From the NCBI GenBank assembly GCA_001970855.1, contig LSSN01005796.1, positions 1 through 24,409 on the forward strand: a stretch of DNA of 24,409 nucleotides, given 5' to 3'. The notes under the pieces were generated by a model. The model saw nothing but the letters and a program-made list of their open reading frames with translations, was not told the origin of the DNA and did no database searches. Shown here in pieces: positions 11,992 through 21,500 of this stretch. This DNA comes from Smittium culicis (taxonomy: Eukaryota; Kickxellomycota; Harpellomycetes; Harpellales; Legeriomycetaceae). Positions within the stretch are counted from its first letter, which is position 1; every line of letters starts with the position of its first letter. Position numbers and translations under genes: made by a program.

Positions 11992-12480
11992 AAAATAAAA
12001 AAATAAAAATTTTTAATTTTAGGTAGATAATGATTTAGATTTGATATATTCAATCAGATTTTTATCTGTATCATTTTATATACGCTCATAAATTTATGAA
12101 CATTTTTTAATAAAAAAATTAATAAAAATTGAGAAATATTAATATTGTACTTGAAGTTTATAAAAACACACAGTTAATTAATTTTTTGGGATTTTTTTAT
12201 ATTTTAATATTTATTTTTAATATAATTTTTTAAAGAAAAGCTTAATAGCAGAATTATATTTATGAAAATTTAATTAGAGTTAATTTACACTGTAAGAGAA
12301 CGAATTTTAAATAGTAATTATTGAAAAATATAATTATAATATGATATATTTTGTGATAAATATGACAATTGGAAAATTATAATTTTGCTCTTATCTATGG
12401 TATAATTTCAAAAAATAGAAAACTCAATAAATAATTTTTAAATAAAGTTTGAATTAAATCACAATTATGGGTTCATCTAT

Positions 12481-12775
12481 GGATTTTTTTGTCAAGATTG
12501 AGGGGGAGGAGGCAAGACAAAATATATAAACTAAAGGAAAGTCAAGTATAAGCCAAGTGTTACTTTGGAGGCAAATAGGAGAGGAGTTTATTTAATTAAA
12601 ATAAGTCGTAAAACAAGAACTAGAAACAAGCTAGAAAACAGAAGACAATGGTTGTCAGATAAAGATGTCAAAAACTAGGAAAAACTAGGGCTATTTATGT
12701 GTTTTGCGTCAGTTCTAAACACACATAAAATCTGGTAAAAGGCCAGAATAATTATAAGAAGAAAGTAAATAAGAA
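12481..12775. other. Purine-rich, less AT-rich island
   Basis: The plus strand here is strongly purine-biased (for example GAGGGGGAGGAGGC near 12500) and less AT-rich than the DNA on both sides. No coherent frame is present. It adjoins the 13-bp minisatellite, and the two may be parts of one decayed repeat or mobile element. Confidence 0.4.
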
Positions 12776-12853
12776 TGCCAAGAAATGGTGCCAAGGAATG
12801 GTGCCAAGGAATGATGCCAAGGAATGATGCCAAGAAATAATGCAAAGAAATAA
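12776..12853 (+). repeat. 13-bp minisatellite, 6 copies
   Basis: The unit is TGCCAAGGAATGA with small variations (AGAAATGG, GGAATGG, AGAAATAA). Six contiguous copies each start with TGCCA or TGCAA. The 92-codon minus-strand frame that crosses it is an effect of the repeat. Confidence 0.93.
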
Positions 12854-13807
12854 TCCGCAGCAAAAGTATGGATATCACACCAATCATGACATTTTTATTA
12901 ATAATAAAACAAAATTTTAATATATTGTATGTGTAATAATATATTTTCTTCAATTATATTTTTCTATTATAATTCTTATTAATAAATCAGAATTTTTTTA
13001 AGGAAAAAATTCTCAAAATCATTTTCCTAAATAAATATATTTGATTTTACTAGTTAATCTAATAATAATGACCATGATTTATAAATCTAATTATCTATTA
13101 GATTCTGGGAGATGAGAATGTTTTTTTAATGCCAAAATCTATTTTATTTACCATTGAAATATTTTCAGTAGAATTGACGTGATATTAAAGGTGTATACTA
13201 TTTATAGATTACATAATCAAATTTTATAAAAACGCGAGTGTACCTCTTTAAGCTATAAAGTACAAACTACTTTTAGAATCGTCAAAATTAATTAATAAAT
13301 TTATATTGTGTTTATAAATTGTATACATTCTCAAAAGTTATTAAAATTTATTTGAATAAAACTTTCATGGTTCAAGGGTTTATAATTTATTTATTAGTTA
13401 TCTAGATATACTTCGTTTCACGTATGTATATATAATTATGTAATACCAAAATATTAAAATATTTATAATCACCGTTTTTTAATACAAGCCTTTGAAATTT
13501 TTTTGAATCATTTTTATTCTTAACTCAAAAGCTTACTAAATATAATAAAAATATAATAATTAATTTAACTTCTTTCTATTATAATCCGATTTATTGTATC
13601 ATTTAATTAATTATTCACAATTGTTTTCATAAATAATTTTTTAATAAAATTTTTATAATTTATTATAAAATAATATTAAAAATAATATCAAAATGAATTA
13701 AAAAATATCATTTATAATTTATAATTTTCTTAGGAATATTAATAATAATAAACTCATCCCTCTTAATTTTTAAATAGAATTTGAACATCATTACATAATA
13801 ATCTGAT
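12854..13807. other. AT-rich spacer
   Basis: Very AT-rich, with no coherent frame or RNA gene seen. Confidence 0.6.
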
Positions 13808-13902
13808 AAATAAAGATTAAATAAAGATTAAATAAAGATTAAATAAAGATTAAATAAAGATTAAATAAAGATTAAATAAAGATTAAATAAAGATTAAATA
13901 AA
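13808..13902 (+). repeat. 11-bp minisatellite, about 8.6 copies
   Basis: Perfect tandem copies of AAATAAAGATT: eight full units and a partial one. The absence of variation suggests recent expansion or homogenisation. Confidence 0.97.
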
Positions 13903-14173
13903 AAATACACTGTAATATTTTCAATAGCAATTAGTTCATTCAATGTAAATAATCTCCTTGTGCTAATTAAACATTTAAAAAAGTTTTATTCATCAATTTA
14001 ATTGTCTATAATTTATAAATAATACTATAATATTGAAATGTTTACCAAAAGATTTAATTTTTGTTTTTTGAATTTTGAATTTTTTTTTTCTCAGAGAGTT
14101 TATTAAAAATAATTAAAAAGTATACTAAAACCTATTAAAAAATATTTAAAAAGTTAAAAAAATATTTAAAAAA

Positions 14174-14239
14174 TAAATTTTCAACCGACCCCCCTCAGCC
14201 GCTCTAGCAGCTTCATACCCACTGGGCATTGGTTCAAGG
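14174..14239 (+). repeat. Direct repeat, copy 1
   Basis: Contains GCTCTAGCAGCTTCATA and ends TTGGTTCAAGG. It is similar, at roughly 70 percent by eye, to 15121-15187 in the same orientation. The pair bounds a less AT-rich block. Confidence 0.6.
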
Positions 14240-15002
14240 TAAATTATTAAAGACTATAATAAATTATTAAATTTATTCAACTGGATAGAAATTAAACATA
14301 TAATAACAATACCAATTCTACTTGATCAAATTAGAGATATAATTTGATAAAAATTATACAGTATTCAAATATTTTCAGTGTGTTTATAATTTATAATTTT
14401 TATTTTTTATCCACTAAAAGTTTAATAAAAATAAATTAAAACTATATAAAAAACTTTCAAAAATGACAATTTATTTTTTTTTTTTATCACGGAATTTTAT
14501 TGGTACGATAACAAAAATAGAAAATACGCGGTAAATAAACTAAAAAAATAGAAATTCGGTGCAAGGCATAAAAAAACTAATATTCTAAGACTAACAAATT
14601 CCTCTGCCGGTCTACCGACTGCGTACCTAAAGGAAAATGTGATCAATCTACGAACCGAAAGATACACCCAGGCATTGCTTCAAGTAGGCTGGATGACTGA
14701 AGTTACAAGCAGTCATGGAATTAAGCTCGTTCCAACAAAATTGAATTCGTTGAGATCATTGAGCTCCTAGTCAGAGCCCACATCCAACAGGATTAATAAA
14801 AAATAGGCTCCTACCCAAACGTGGGAATGATCGACCTGGCTCTCCTAAAATAAGCTGCTAAACGGCTGAGTTCCGTAATGCTGTCGAACGCTGGACTTGT
14901 GCACAGATAATGTCTCAGACTGTGCTAAACGAATCGGTTCCTCCTGTTTCTAGATGGTCCTCCTCTGGAATCGCTGTCCTCCAAATCGCTGGACGTTGCT
15001 TT

Positions 15003-15026
15003 CACTATCCCCGACCAAGGATAGTG
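15003..15026 (+). repeat. Inverted repeat (8-bp arms)
   Basis: CACTATCC and GGATAGTG are exact reverse complements, separated by an 8-base loop. Confidence 0.85.
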
Positions 15027-15049
15027 CAACGCTGTGTGAAATTTTAGTA

Positions 15050-15073
15050 TAGTGCACTTAGAAAAGTACACTA
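15050..15073 (+). repeat. Inverted repeat (10-bp arms, one mismatch)
   Basis: TAGTGCACTT and AAGTACACTA flank the 4-base loop AGAA. One pair does not match on the plus strand; in minus-strand RNA it would be a G-U pair. Confidence 0.75.
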
Positions 15074-15120
15074 CTTAAGCATCTAAACCACGGCAAGCTT
15101 CAAAAAAAAAAACAAAAAAG

Positions 15121-15187
15121 TAAATTTCCATTCGAACCCACTCCACAGCTCTAGCAACTCCATAATATCTGTTTATTGGCTCAAGGT
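15121..15187 (+). repeat. Direct repeat, copy 2
   Basis: Contains AGCTCTAGCAACTCCATA and ends TTGGCTCAAGG, matching copy 1 at 14174-14239. On the minus strand it includes GGGTTCGAATGG, which resembles a tRNA B box, so a tRNA-derived short element is one possible origin. Confidence 0.6.
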
Positions 15188-16386
15188 TACATATACTTGA
15201 TATTTAAAAACTATTATGATGTTAAATTAAATTTTAAACAAATTCATTATGAAGAGAGGCTCGTATAATAAATGTATATTAATAGTCTTTAACTTAATAG
15301 TGGATGCAATGATGCTAAATTATCTTTATTCCATAATTATGAATAATATTATTGATATTACTTTTATTTTGGAGCTTCTCATACATTTTTTTTATGGAAA
15401 TAGGAAATTTATTTATTTTTTGATATTAGATTTATAGCAAAAATTGATTTCAATTTCAGGATTGAATATTCTGATTGCTGATTGTATCTTATATATTAAA
15501 TTATATTTTGACTTGTATTTATTTAAACTTTTTGAAAAATATAATGAGTGAAGAAATACATGTATTTTTTATAATATAAAATTTTAAAATCAGGGTAGTA
15601 TGGATTTTTATGCAATTATGATATTTATATTTTGAAGAAAGGGGTTTATTTTTTATTATTTCAAATGGGTTTTTAGTTAATAGTTCCGGATTAGCTCTTC
15701 GGGAAGGGTTGCACTAGTTAAAGTCATGTGATAACCTGTAGTTTTTGTATTACAAGTAAGGCATAATGAAAGTGCTAATTTCTAAAGAAAAAAATAATGT
15801 TAATAATAGGATAAATAGTATTAATCATCTATGGACTTGCATAAAACACTAAAAAAAATACAATTATAATAAGCGATACAAATTTATCAAATTTGATGCA
15901 ATATTTAAAGTGATAAATGTTCTAGTATTTTTTGGATTTAAATTGCATGTTATAAGCGGGTATAAATTAATTTTTTATCAAATTTAGACCTAAACAGAAT
16001 AAGAGTATCCAAATGTTTTTGTGTTTATAAATAATGGAAAAGTGTTTTATTTTTATTTTTATTTTTATTTTTTTTGAAAGTTAGGTTTGATTAACTAAAT
16101 AATAGATTAGACTAATAAATACATTCAATAAAACCAAAATAAACCTTGCATCAAGAAAAAATACTTGATGATTCCAAATTGTTTTAGTTGAATAAAATTG
16201 ATTATATCTTCAATAAAAACTCGGGTGTCTTTGCATTTCCGCGAGCGATATACCATTTTAGATCTTCAGATTATAGCCAACTGTATTCTATAAAAATAGC
16301 ATAATTCCGAGGCTCAGTTGTTCATTGGTTTATTGTATAATAGCAGCAAATAATAAAATTTGATATAAATTATGACGAATCAATGA
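15188..16386. other. AT-rich spacer
   Basis: No gene is supported. A 62-codon plus-strand frame at 15249-15437 is made of AT-rich hydrophobic codons and reads as chance. A TTTTTA tandem tract lies at 16045-16075. A slightly GC-richer patch at about 15680-15780 contains a weak hairpin (TTCCGGA/TCGGGAA) with no recognised RNA class. Confidence 0.5.
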
Positions 16387-17051
16387 GCTCGAATACTTAT
16401 AGTTTTTGAAGGGCAAAGGGTTAAAGAAACTACATTTAATTTTATTAATAATTTTGCTACAGAAGGAAGATTTAGTATTGCAGTTTTGAGTATAGTTTAT
16501 AGAGTTTGTATAGTTACTGATCTAAAAAGTATACAGCGTGGTGTTGACAAAGAGGCTATGATTTTAGTTAACCAAGCTGGGCTGCTGATTTCAGGGCCAA
16601 TCGGCGACCATATCGACTAATACGTGGGCCATTAATAGCGTGAGGGGTTTAAATCGAATTTTTTTTCCGCAGTTGCGTGGTATACTTTTTAGCTTGATGG
16701 GTTATGAAAATCTGATAAGTGGCGTGCTGATTAGGAATGCAGGGACTTGTTATTATCCAATTACATGCGCATATTAGCAAACTGGAAATCTCACATTCAG
16801 CAGAGCCTGTTGATAGGAGAAATAAGTCGGCCACTGGAGAGCGCAGCTGCCTTCTCTTTTTAGAGCAATGCTGTCAAACGAATATAGTCGTCACCATCAC
16901 TGAATATGGGGCAGTGCTTTGCAATTCGCAATTTAAACTATCGCATTTCGTGTCTATTGGCCAAATCAAAATATTGGGTTCCACTAATAACTACAGATCC
17001 GGCAAAAAAAGAAGTAGGCTAAATCGATTAGCTAGTCGAGAATTAAGCTGA
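16387..17051 (+). pseudogene. Three successive overlapping open frames, possible frameshifted gene
   Basis: Frame A is open at 16387-16620, frame B at 16589-16777 and frame C at 16731-17051 (ATG at 16737, 104 residues, TGA stop). Each opens before the previous one closes, and each lies in the next reading frame. The translations are varied rather than low-complexity (A: KSIQRGVDKEAMILVNQAGL; B: LFSLMGYENLISGVLIRNAG; C: VTITEYGAVLCNSQFKLSHF). The DNA is markedly less AT-rich than its flanks. None of the breaks has the GTA/GTT to TAG intron pattern that fits the other genes well. I recognise no family. It may be a decayed gene with single-base indels, an imported fragment, or chance. Confidence 0.3.
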
Positions 17052-17063
17052 CTGTGAAAAGAC

Positions 17064-17087
17064 AAAGCCATCATGATTGGCTTTTTT
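17064..17087 (+). terminator. Hairpin plus T6, resembles a bacterial intrinsic terminator
   Basis: AAAGCCA (17064-17070) and TGGCTTT (17078-17084) form a 7-bp stem with a 7-base loop, and the stem runs into six Ts (17082-17087). It sits 12 bases after the stop of the preceding open frame. The fold is clear. A terminator role in nuclear DNA is not expected. Confidence 0.35.
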
Positions 17088-17095
17088 GTTTTAGC

Positions 17096-17124
17096 TTGAG
17101 TTATTGGACGATTTTAATTATAAT
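17096..17124 (+). promoter_or_regulatory. Sigma70-like promoter pattern
   Basis: TTGAGT (17096-17101) and TATAAT (17119-17124) are separated by exactly 17 bases, immediately after the terminator-like hairpin and before the frame at 17124-17360. In AT-rich DNA this can arise by chance. Confidence 0.2.
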
Positions 17125-17360
17125 ACACTCCAGTGGGTGTGGAGGGGGTGTCTCTTAATATTAGTGGCCGTTTGGTGGAAGTGAAAGATAACTGCGGCCT
17201 CTCTTTTGCTGGATCCTTTAGTGCTCATGAGCTTTTGGACGAATTATGCGATGTTGGCCACAATGAATCAAAAATGGAGGCACTGCATTGGCTTAATAGG
17301 GTGAGGTTTAATTTGCGGGAAAAAATTACCAGTGTTGTTTCTAAAACCAAATTTGATTAA
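17124..17360 (+). CDS. Uncharacterised open frame, about 76-78 codons
   Basis: The frame is open from just after a TAA at 17121-17123 to the TAA at 17358. It has no ATG until residue M of SKMEALHWL, so a start would have to be the GTG at 17133 or an upstream exon spliced in. The translation is balanced and protein-like (GRLVEVKDNCGLSFAGSFSA, then HELLDELCDVGHNESKMEAL, ending SVVSKTKFD). It is in the same frame as the open stretch ending at 17051, with three stops between them. No family recognised. It may be the 3' exon of an unresolved gene, a bacterial-derived fragment, or a relic. Confidence 0.35.
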   Translation, partial: YTPVGVEGVSLNISGRLVEVKDNCGLSFAGSFSAHELLDELCDVGHNESKMEALHWLNRVRFNLREKITSVVSKTKFD

Positions 17361-17637
17361 ATTTTTCGTATCTAAGAAAAGAGCTTTACTTTTACTTTTA
17401 ATGATTCCTTTTTGAAAAATCATCTGTTAAAAAAAATTTTCACTTTTTTTTTATAGTCCACCTGCTAACATTGCCTCTAGTGTTTCTGCTCCCAAAGTTT
17501 TATTTTAATGTAACGCTGCTTTACTTATTATACTCACTTTTGCACTCTTATTTTACACCCCTGCTACCTTCTACTCCTCTGAGCCCCTACCCATTATACT
17601 AATTTATCCTTATTCGTCTTTAATAGTTTGATTAAGA
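17361..17637 (+). promoter_or_regulatory. Pyrimidine-rich leader of the RRM gene, with a candidate 5'UTR intron
   Basis: The plus strand from about 17455 to the ATG at 17638 is strongly C/T-rich, as is common around the starts of highly expressed fungal genes. A candidate intron runs from GTAACG (17510) to TAATAG (17626), with a TACTAAT branch-like motif at 17597-17603. It would leave TTTGATTAAGA directly before the ATG. Confidence 0.35.
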
Positions 17638-18555
17638 ATGTCTTCTCCCGCTGCTGCTTCTCCTGCCCCACAGTCAGATGCTGCTTCTGATTCCAAGGTC
17701 AGCTTCAATGATCTCACCCAAAAAGTCTTTGTTGGTAACTTGGCTTTCTCAATCACCAACCAATCTCTAACTGAAGCCTTCAACAACGTCGCCAAAGTGT
17801 AACACCCATCATTCCCTCATTCAAACCTTTCAAGATAGTTTTATGCTTCTAAAGTTTTTTATAACATTTATTTATTTTTCTTTAGTAAGGAAGCCCGTGT
17901 ATTGACCCGTGGAAGAAGATCCCTCGGTTACGGTTTTGTTGTGTTTGAAGATGACGTCGATCTTGAAAGCGCTGTCGCTTCTCTTAGCAAAATGAACCTT
18001 GGTGGCCGCGAAATCAATGTTGAAATTGCTAGACCTATCGATAAAGATAGAGCTCCAAGACCCCCAAGACAACCAAGAAACCCAAGAAGTGCCGCCGACG
18101 GTGATGAAAAAGCTTCCCGCTTCAACAACAGAAGATCAAAAGGTCAAAACTCTGATGAAAACGGCGATGAAGCTTCTTCCCGCCCTCCCCGCTCTAAACG
18201 CCAACCACGCGAAAGACGCAAACCAATTGACTCTGATACCAGCGTCTTTGTTGCTAACCTTCCTTTCTCCACCAGAAACGAAAACTTGAAGGAACTCTTC
18301 TCTGACTTTGAAGTCACTGAAGCTCGTATCGCTCTTAGCATCGTTCCCCGCAGACCACCCAGATCAAGAGGTTTCGGTTTCGTCACCTTCTCTTCCCACG
18401 AAGAACAACAACGTGCCCTTAAAGCCACAACCGAAAACCCATTGGTCCTCGAAAACCGCGAGCTCTCAGTTAAACCTGCTCTCGCTTCTGAATCCACCGA
18501 TGCCGCTGCTGAATCCACTGAAGCTGCCGCTGAAACCACTGAAACATCTGCCTAA
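17638..18555 (+). CDS. Two-RRM RNA-binding protein (Sbp1-like architecture)
   Basis: Exons 17638-17798 and 17886-18555, with an 87-nt intron (GTAACA to TTTAG) splitting Val54, give 276 residues plus TAA. RRM1 spans about residues 28-104, with RNP2 VFVGNL at 30-35 and RNP1 near SLGYGFVVF. RRM2 spans about 172-250, with RNP2 VFVANL and RNP1 RGFGFVTF. Between them lies a basic linker rich in Arg and Pro (APRPPRQPRNPR and RSKRQPRERRK). The tail is rich in Ala, Glu and Thr. Both RNP cores keep their aromatic residues, so RNA binding is likely. Fungal Sbp1, which binds mRNA and affects translation and decapping, shares the RRM, basic linker, RRM order but has an RGG linker, so this assignment is only architectural. 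Codons favour C-ending forms, unlike the other genes here, which suggests high expression. The start is the first ATG, and residues 1-20 are Ala/Ser-rich. Confidence 0.93.
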
Positions 18556-21500
18556 ATTTATTTTTTAGTACATTCCCTTTTTTCAATTTTGTTTTATTAA
18601 TTTTAAAATTATTCTCGTTTTGCATCTCCCTTCCGCCCTTCTATTTTTTATTTTTTTTTATACTGCGTCTATCCACCCTTCACTTCTAAGCTATTGCGAT
18701 TTACGGGATTTACTATTTATATTTTCATTAACTGGTGGGCTATCTAACTAAAATCGTACTCGTATATTGGTGTATATAATCCAAATGTGTCTCTGATTAT
18801 AAAAATACAATTATAAACTCGCCTTCTTTTGTACATACCTTACTATCTACCAAAAAAATTCTGACGACACAAACTGTACTATCAAAAGTATAACATATTT
18901 ATCGGGTTTTTCATTTGCGATTTTTGAATAACCAAATTTATGTGGATTTAAATTAGACATTATGGTATAAAAATACAATTAAACTAGTCAATATTAAGTT
19001 TAGTTATTTTTTTAATTTAAAAAACGTACATCATCTTATATTTTTTCACAGACCCAGTTTAAAACGCCTTATACGAATAAAACCACAAATAATACTTATG
19101 CACCTCATTCGGTTAAAAATCGGCTTTTAAAATTTTTTTTGATATATTTAGACTATATTTTTACTAGACGTATAATACTTTCCCTATCAACTTGAATCCA
19201 TGGTTTTATAATAAAAGCGTTTATTGTTTTTATAATTAAGAAAGACTTATTGTTTCAATGTTTATTTTTATATTGACGTTTTGATCTAATAAATTAATAA
19301 TATTCCTGAATAAAAATTGGCTAACAGTTTATTTAACTAATTGTTGTATAAATGATATCTTGGATTATCAAATTACAGATCTATAAAAACTCATTATACC
19401 TAAAATATACTAAAATTAGCTAAATATTTATACCTAATAGTTACTTTTAGGAAGAAAAAATCAAAAAAAAATAACGAATACAAATTTTTTTTATTTATCT
19501 AACACTATTTTAGTCTCATAATATAAATTGATTTTTGGAAGAGTATAATTTATCTAAAAAACAATCAACTAATGGTCAATATATGGTATATTCTTAGGGG
19601 AAGCGGAATTTTTTTTCAAAGAAACTCTATTTGCTTGCGTGAATTTTGTAAAGGCATTGTTTGCATCAGATAAACCGTTCGATGATATTTTTTAAATGGT
19701 TTAAAAATAATAGAAAAGGCGGTGAATATAAAAAAATTAATAACAAAAGTTCCGCTCATATAAAATATCTCTCATATATGCTACAACACCTCTCCCAAAA
19801 CTAACTGTACTTTTAGTTTAAATCTATGAAATATCACATAATAAAGAAATAGCTTTGCTTAAAAATTATATTCATCACATATAGTATTCTAATAATGTAA
19901 TTAAATTTATAAATCATAGGGCAATCAAATCAATAATTGGAATAGATATATAACTATTATTTATTATTTTTAAAGCATGTAGATTAAGATAAATAACAAT
20001 CATTAATACGATAAACAAACCTAATTTAGAGAATATGCTAGCATAATAGCACACAATTATATATTCACACTATATATAATTATCAATTTATAAACAAAAA
20101 ACTGATTACTTTTTACAGATTTGTGATATCTTTACTTAATTTTTTAATAAATACTAGTAAATTATCTATAAAAAATCAAAGCTACTAATTTGATTATGCT
20201 ATTCAAGATCAATAATTTATACTAAGCTATTATAACATAGAACAAACAAAGTACAAATGTAAAAAAACGTGAATAAAACCTAATTTCAATAAATAACCGT
20301 ACTGTTTATACATACTAATATTTCCCTTGATTTTTTAAAAAAGAATAATTCAAACCTAAAGTCTCGCAAATATTTAGATATTTTTTTAATATTTATTAGT
20401 AGTATATTTAAAATTCAATAGATAAGTATTTTTTTTTATCAGTTCACAGTTAACATAAATTGAAAGCCTTTTAAAAGCAAAATTTAAGATTTCTTAACCT
20501 ATATCAATAAAACTTTGTTAAAAATCAATAATCTTGTGTGAATAATTTTTTTAATTATTACTTTCTTTATATATATTGAAATAAATTCTCACAATAAAAA
20601 GAAAAATAAATGCTCATGTGCAGTAATTAAAAATGAAACAAAATATTTTTGCGATAAAAGAAAACGGAAATAAATTTACTAACTATAAATAGAAATAGAT
20701 CACATGAACTCATATTAATTGAGTTTATAAAGAGATGGTATAATTGAAATATAACACTTTCATATAAAAAGTAAATAGTGTTAGGTAAATCAAAAAGTAA
20801 ATAAAAATTTTATTTGTGAGAAAAAAAATCGAAATAAAAACAAAAATCGATGAAAACATTGAAATGGCGAAAATATTTTACGATTATAAAACTATGCTTG
20901 GAAGATAATTTTAAATAGGAGGACATGTTTTTATCAGGAGAATTTAACACTTATTATGAGAAAATAAATTCCTTTTGAAAACACGTATAGTAACTTAATT
21001 TTTTTTATAGTAAAAATTACCTTACATTATACTTATAATCAATACAATAGCTGTTTTAATTTTAGTTGAAACAATTTTTAATAGTATACTTTGTGGTATT
21101 TCAATATAAAAATAAATATTTTAAACATTTTAAAAAGTTTATATATTCTTCCAAAATTTTTATTTATCTGAATTTTCTTGAATTTATAATTTATTTTTTG
21201 GATTTAAAAGCCTCATCCTATACTTTCATATCGATTTTCGATTATTTCTTATTTCTTATTACTTAAAATCCTTAACCGCACAAAAATATACAATTTTTTA
21301 TTTCGAGTACATTATTATGTCAATTTTTTATGTATTGCCTATATTCAACATATTTTTATCAATGGCTATAACTTGAGTATAAAATTTTTAGTTTACAATA
21401 ATAATTAAATAAACAAAGATTTGTAAAAAAATTTATAATAGATAAGACTAAATTAATAGTCATCTAATTATTTATAAAGGCATTTTATTTAAAAAATTCT

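Larger units (their letters stand above)
7161..12480. other. Extremely AT-rich gene desert
   Basis: No gene is visible on either strand: stops are dense in all frames and A/T runs dominate, especially after about 7600. Distinct structures inside are palindromes at 8842-8859 and 9105-9126, an inverted repeat with ATGTGGT/ACCACAT arms at 9943-9971, a short CT tract at 9691-9706, and a TCAAA tandem array at 11957-11991. Confidence 0.7.
14480..15110. mobile_element. Less AT-rich block between direct repeats, possible decayed element
   Basis: This block is clearly less AT-rich than its flanks and lies between two diverged direct repeats about 950 bp apart. In one plus-strand frame about 50 codons are open up to a stop near 14770 (SAGLPTAYLKENVINL and onward), and then stops accumulate. 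Two hairpins close it: 15003-15026 and 15050-15073. No transposase, reverse transcriptase or integrase motif is visible. It could be a decayed non-autonomous element or another kind of relic. Confidence 0.3.

Noticed and set aside
12675..12953. 92-codon minus-strand hydrophobic frame, membrane-protein-like
   Set aside because: Its central part is the translated 13-bp minisatellite and the rest is AT-rich hydrophobic codons.
15680..15780. GC-richer patch with a hairpin, considered as a small RNA gene
   Set aside because: No snoRNA boxes, snRNA signature, A/B box pair or terminator could be placed.
16731..17051. Possible Pop4/Rpp29-like pattern in the last 50 residues of frame C
   Set aside because: Only a loose pattern (hydrophobic strands, then YRSGKKRSRL) fits; the typical RSxxRSxxKxK core is not matched, so I make no assignment.
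16938..17071. 44-codon minus-strand frame starting MALSFHSQLNSRL with a hydrophobic stretch
   Set aside because: It is short, lacks a family match and overlaps the longer plus-strand frame; a signal-peptide look is not enough.
18144..18539. 131-codon minus-strand frame
   Set aside because: It is antisense to the RRM gene; the codon bias of the real gene removes stops from the other strand.
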